Both the position numbers and the translations under genes were made by a program. Under the pieces are notes generated by a model. It was not told where the DNA came from. It did no database searches and saw only the letters and a list, made by a program, of their open reading frames with translations. Shown one piece after another: positions 60,081 to 64,000 of a stretch of 64,000 nucleotides of DNA (position 1 is the stretch's first letter; the number at the start of each line of letters is the position of its first letter). The DNA comes from Antitrichia curtipendula (Eukaryota; Streptophyta; Bryopsida; Hypnales; Leucodontaceae): the NCBI GenBank assembly GCA_951230915.1, contig OX579639.1, forward strand, positions 2,480,001 through 2,544,000, given 5' to 3'.

Positions 60081-60432
60081 TTCAATTCAGCAGACTTTGA
60101 AGGCCATTTTGGCATAGTAAAACAAAAAATTTCAAAAAACTTAGAACTAAGTAAATTTGTAAATTCAAGTTAACTTTCACCTCCAAAAATCCGTTTGTGA
60201 TTTTGAGCCTCCAATAAAAAGTTATGAACAGAAATCAAAGAAGAACATTTATTTTGTCATTTTCAAACATCCTTTCTGACTTTTGTTCATAACTTCTGAC
60301 TGGAGGCTCAAAATTAAAAATGGATTTTTGGAGATGAAAGTTAACTTGAATTGACAACTTTTATTAGTTCAAAGTTTTTTGAATTTTTTTGTTTTACTAT
60401 GCCAAAATGTCCTTCAAAGTCTGATGAATTGA
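60081..60432. repeat. Long inverted repeat inside the CACTA element
   Basis: Arms of about 148 bp (60081-60229 and 60283-60431) around a loop of about 54 bp. Outer arm parts match at about 40 of 43 bases (for example GGCATAGTAAAAC against GTTTTACTATGCC). The arms remain well paired to GTTATGAAC. A transcript would form a long dsRNA hairpin. Confidence 0.9.
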
Positions 60433-60503
60433 CAAAGCAAATGAAAAAAAATTTTAAAAACGAAATAGATAAATTTATACTTCAATCCTTCTCACTTAGT
60501 AAT

Positions 60504-60690
60504 TTAGATGGTTCAATGGTTAAGAACCTTGAACCTCAACCATGAGGTTCAAGGTTCGAACCTCACGGGCGGTGCCCGCCCGCGTGGCGGGCTGCCTACG
60601 TGGCCCTGCCTGCATGGCGGGCAGTTTGGAAACAAAAAATTTGGCTGCCCAGATTTTCGGGCAGCCAAAAAAAATTTAAATCAAAAAAAA
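60504..60690 (+). mobile_element. tRNA-derived SINE-like insertion
   Basis: A Pol III A-box-like GATGGTTCAATGG (60507-60519) and a B box GGTTCGAACC (60553-60562) are spaced as in a tRNA. Between them is a perfect 12-bp stem CCTTGAACCTCA/TGAGGTTCAAGG with loop ACCA. A GC-rich body with repeated TGGCGGGC follows (60565-60670), then an A-rich tail (60667-60694). This layout is that of a tRNA-head SINE. A functional tRNA is excluded because there is no matching acceptor stem. Confidence 0.65.
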
Positions 60691-60807
60691 AAAAATTCAA
60701 ATCTTGAATTTGTCCAAAACAACAAAAAAAAACCAACAGAACGACTGAAATGAACAACAGATTTGAGTTAGATTTCTGTTCATTTGGACGTCAATTTTCT
60801 AGTAGTG

Positions 60808-63800
60808 TCTATTTTATCTTTTTGGAAAGCTCTAGATTTCTATTTTGAAGTTCTAATTTTACTTTGATATTGACCCTTGATCCTACAATTCTAGCCCTCA
60901 ACTTCAAAATTAGTTCTCGCTAGTTCACTTTAATTAAGCAAAAAAATCAATAAATGTAGCATACATCAATTTGCACCTCGTTGAGTTGGTTCTCAAAAAC
61001 CACTTCAAACTCCTCTTGTGCCATTGCCCTTCTTTGTTCAATCTCCTGCTTCAACATCGGTTGTTTGTATGATTTTATTGTGTTATAAATTTATTTTTAT
61101 TTTTATTTTTATATTTGATTTTTTACATACTTAAGAAGTACCTCTATTCCTCTAATTCTTTTTCAACTATTCTCTATTGACTTTGGTGACTATTTTGTCT
61201 TATTTGAAGTTTTCTAATAGTTGACTTTAAAGTCAATTATAATTTTTTGCGAATGGTTGACCATTTGTACATTTTCCCTTTTGTCAACAATTCCTTTCAA
61301 CATATCTAAGACTTATCAATGTATCTTCTAATCTCTCTCCCCTTACAAACCTCAAGCTTCCTTTAATAATTTCTCAATCTTTATCTTACTTTGAGAGTTT
61401 TATGTAGGAGACAGTTTTGGAGAAAATTGTAGTATGAATAGGACCTAAATTGCTTATTTTCTTCTTCTAATCAAACTTCTACACCTTCTAATTCTTCCTC
61501 TCCCTTACCAATTGTATTCTAAATTGTTGAAATGGTCATCTACTAGATCTAAGGAAATCTAGGAACTATTTATTGTGAAAATTTGCACTCAATTCCCAAA
61601 TCCATGTTGGATTTTTTAGCCCCTAGCTAGTACCTCAACTAGCTACATCACTCTCAATCTTGTTCAAGCTACATCACTCTTTGGCTTAGGATGACATTTG
61701 GTCAACTTAAGTTGATTTTGTGATTTGTTTGTTTGTTTGTATGTGAACCTTGGCTCTCAGTCTCTCTAGTTTGAAGCACACTTTGGTTTCTATAATCTTA
61801 CTCTGCAGTTTCTATAATATCACTCTGCATTTTCCACAAACTCCCTCACTTCACTTTTTAACTTTGTGTTTTTGAATTTTTGAGGAAATAACTACACTTT
61901 GTTTTTGGCAAATCTTGTACTTCACCCTCTCTGTCTTTGTAATATCACTTTGTTTTCCGTATGTATTTAGTCAAACCATTACTAGATAGTTTGGCTAGTA
62001 AAAATAAATTAAAACAAGTAAAGATTTGATGAGATGGAGAGGGAGTTAGGTTCTAAAATTTATCACTTAAAAGATATTAAGTTCAAATCTTCTCCGTATT
62101 TTTGGAAAACACCAAATTCTAAACAATTTCTAAGACTTAAGATCCAAGCTTTGCCATCTCGAATGGAACGTCAAAAATAAGGGCAAGGATTTGTCAATAC
62201 TCTTGTTAATACAATCATACAATAGACTAAATGAGAGTTAGTACAAACATGAAACTAGCACATGTGTTAGTATAAAATGTTGAAACAATCTAAAAAACAC
62301 AACCATGTTTTAGTACAAGTGGGTTAGTACACGAATTACTCAAAAGAAAACACTAGAGGCCCTCCTAAGCGGCATTGCCAAGGTACGGAGGGGGGGTGTC
62401 TCTAGAATTAGTACAGGCGTTAGAAATTCAACAAAAAATCCTCAACAACCAACCAAATTAGTACTTAAAGAACTCCAAAAATACATATAACAAGTTAATA
62501 AGCTCTAAAGGGACCCAAAGTCCTTCAAAACTCAAACAAAGACACAAGTTGGAGCTTGAAGTGCTCCAAAATCAAACGTCTAGCAACTTGCTTCAAATTT
62601 GGCCAAAAATCCAAATTAATAGACCAACATTACAATAAGAGGTTCAAAAATGAACCAAAAGGGGTGGTTTGAGAGGAGAAAGGGTGACCTTAAGGGCGGG
62701 TTTATACACGCTCTGGGGCCGGATGGAAGGTCAGCCGGATTTGCCTTCAATCCGGCCCCAATTCACCACTCCGGCCCTAGATAATGTAAAGTGGTGAGGT
62801 TGAATTCTAGGGCCAGATTGAGGATTAATGTGCTCTTGTGTTTTCTTAATGTTCAAATAAAAAACATAAAACATGAATATTTCCTTTCTCTTCTTATTTT
62901 TTCTATTTCAAAAGAATGAAAGAGAGATTTTTTTAGTTTTTTGTTCTTTTTTCTTCTTATTTATTCAATTTCAAACATAGAAAAGATAGTTTTAAGATTT
63001 TTTAAAACCCTTTTTTTTAATTCTTGCTTTATCTATTTCAAAAATAGAAGAAAGATTTTTTAATATTTTAAAACATTTTTGTTTTCTTTCCTATCATCTA
63101 TTGGAAAAAAATTATTATTTTATTTGAATCTTTTCCTTTCTCTTCTTGTTTTTGTATTCCGAAAGAAAGAATTAAAAACAAAAACAAAAGCTTGGAACTT
63201 TTCCTTTCCTTTCCTATTTTTTTAATTTAATTTTTAATTTTTAATTTTTTTAAATCAAATTTAAATGAAAACAGACTTCATTCATAATAATATATTTTTT
63301 TGATTATTTATGTAGTCAATGTACATTAAGTCACATTCCCTGTTTTCCTACTTTTGCAACATGGTGACTATAGAAATGCATAATGTTTTAAAGTAAACAT
63401 GCCTATGTAAAACATAATGAATGTTTTGCCTTATTACAATTGGCAAAAAAATTCAGATTTTTTTCCATACAAACATAATAGTGAGAAATAAAGAGAGTAG
63501 TTGAATTTTTTATTTACAAAGTATGAATTTTTTATAAATTTTTGAAGTATATTGTCCAATTGGCTTAAAAGAGTCTATGCACTACTCCAAAACCAACAAA
63601 AAGTTAGTGTATGCTTGATGGCTATCCTACTACCTAAAGCGGTTACAATATTTTATAACAGGGTCGCAACATAAAGGAAGAAAAAAATCAATTACTTTGA
63701 TGAATTGTTACTAAAAAGGTAGAAGTTTCTAAATTAATCACTAATAGCTCCATCACCATCACCCAAGACATTGATTTTGGCCACTAACCAACCTAATTAA

Positions 63801-64000
63801 GTTCTAATTTCATCTATTGAATTGTTTTTGTCATGGGTTGATGTAATACTCTAATGGGTCATTTCCTAGGTGCATGTCATAGGTGGTTTGCCTATCATAT
63901 GCAAATTTATCTTAGTATCATTAGTATTACTCCTTACTTTCAAGTTCAGTCTCAATTCTATATTGACACTTATGCAAATAGCCCTAATTATTTTTCAATT
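60808..64000. other. AT-rich intergenic DNA to the end of the window
   Basis: No gene recognised on either strand. A GC-rich hairpin lies at 62715-62759. The stretch 62830-63300 is dominated by T-rich and A-rich tracts. Confidence 0.5.
62715..62759. repeat. Short GC-rich hairpin
   Basis: GGGGCCGGATGGAAGG (62715-62730) and CCTTCAATCCGGCCCC (62744-62759) pair at 15 of 16 positions across a 13-base loop. It sits in a GC-rich island of about 130 bp (62690-62825) within AT-rich DNA and is probably a small MITE core. Confidence 0.75.

Larger units (their letters stand above)
59762..60807. mobile_element. Non-autonomous CACTA element with TCT target duplication
   Basis: Inverted termini CACTACTAGAAAA (59762-59774) and TTTTCTAGTAGTG (60795-60807) are perfect over 13 bp. 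TCT flanks both sides (59759-59761 and 60808-60810), the 3-bp duplication expected for CACTA. Length is 1046 bp with no transposase. Inside lie a 10-11 bp microsatellite, a long inverted repeat and a tRNA-like SINE. Confidence 0.93.

Noticed and set aside
60508..60753. Open frame starting in the tRNA-like unit
   Set aside because: It runs through Pol III boxes, a GC-rich SINE body and an A tail; not protein-coding.

Overview
The window is nuclear DNA from a land plant. It shows intron-rich plant genes with GT-AG introns of roughly 80-1000 nt, one minor-class AT-AC intron, two plastid-targeted proteins, Site II and telo-box promoter motifs, and AT-rich intergenic DNA full of CACTA, Ty1-copia and small TTAA-flanked elements. 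Gene style and a coiled-coil fragment that loosely recalls centriolar CEP162 hint at a non-seed plant (moss, lycophyte or fern). That placement is inference; nothing here fixes the species.

Layout. 1-19.5 kb is gene-rich: a plastid alpha/beta hydrolase (+, 845-2905), an unnamed plastid multi-pass membrane protein (-, 5561-8784), a BFR1-like coiled-coil protein (-, 9439-11026), then TAF7 (-, 15664-17633) and RPB10 (+, 18041-19498) divergent from one 407-bp promoter. 20-30 kb is repeat-rich and holds a coiled-coil gene fragment, a macro-domain-like pseudogene, two families of small TTAA-flanked elements and a foldback satellite. ABC1K3-type plastid kinase lies at 30.7-35.3 kb (+). 36-41.6 kb is AT-rich with a 945-bp element and a dead CACTA transposase fragment. 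A secreted Ser/Pro-rich cell-wall-type protein (+, 41988-42776) sits between two minisatellites. Initiator tRNA-Met (-, 44587-44658) and a CREG-like secreted flavin-fold protein (+, 44890-47084) are divergent neighbours. eIF3m (-, 49450-53311) follows. 53.5-64 kb is transposon territory: a Ty1-copia remnant split by a CACTA-like element, and a CACTA element with a clean 3-bp target duplication that carries a long hairpin and a tRNA-like SINE.

Function. Four of the genes serve gene-expression machinery: TAF7 (TFIID), RPB10 (all nuclear RNA polymerases), initiator tRNA-Met and eIF3m (translation start). The hydrolase, the membrane protein and ABC1K3 are plastid proteins. There is no operon-like arrangement beyond head-to-head promoter sharing.

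Exon coordinates were assembled by hand from reading-frame phase, splice consensus and recalled family sequence. Junctions are predictions unless called certain. No database search was run.
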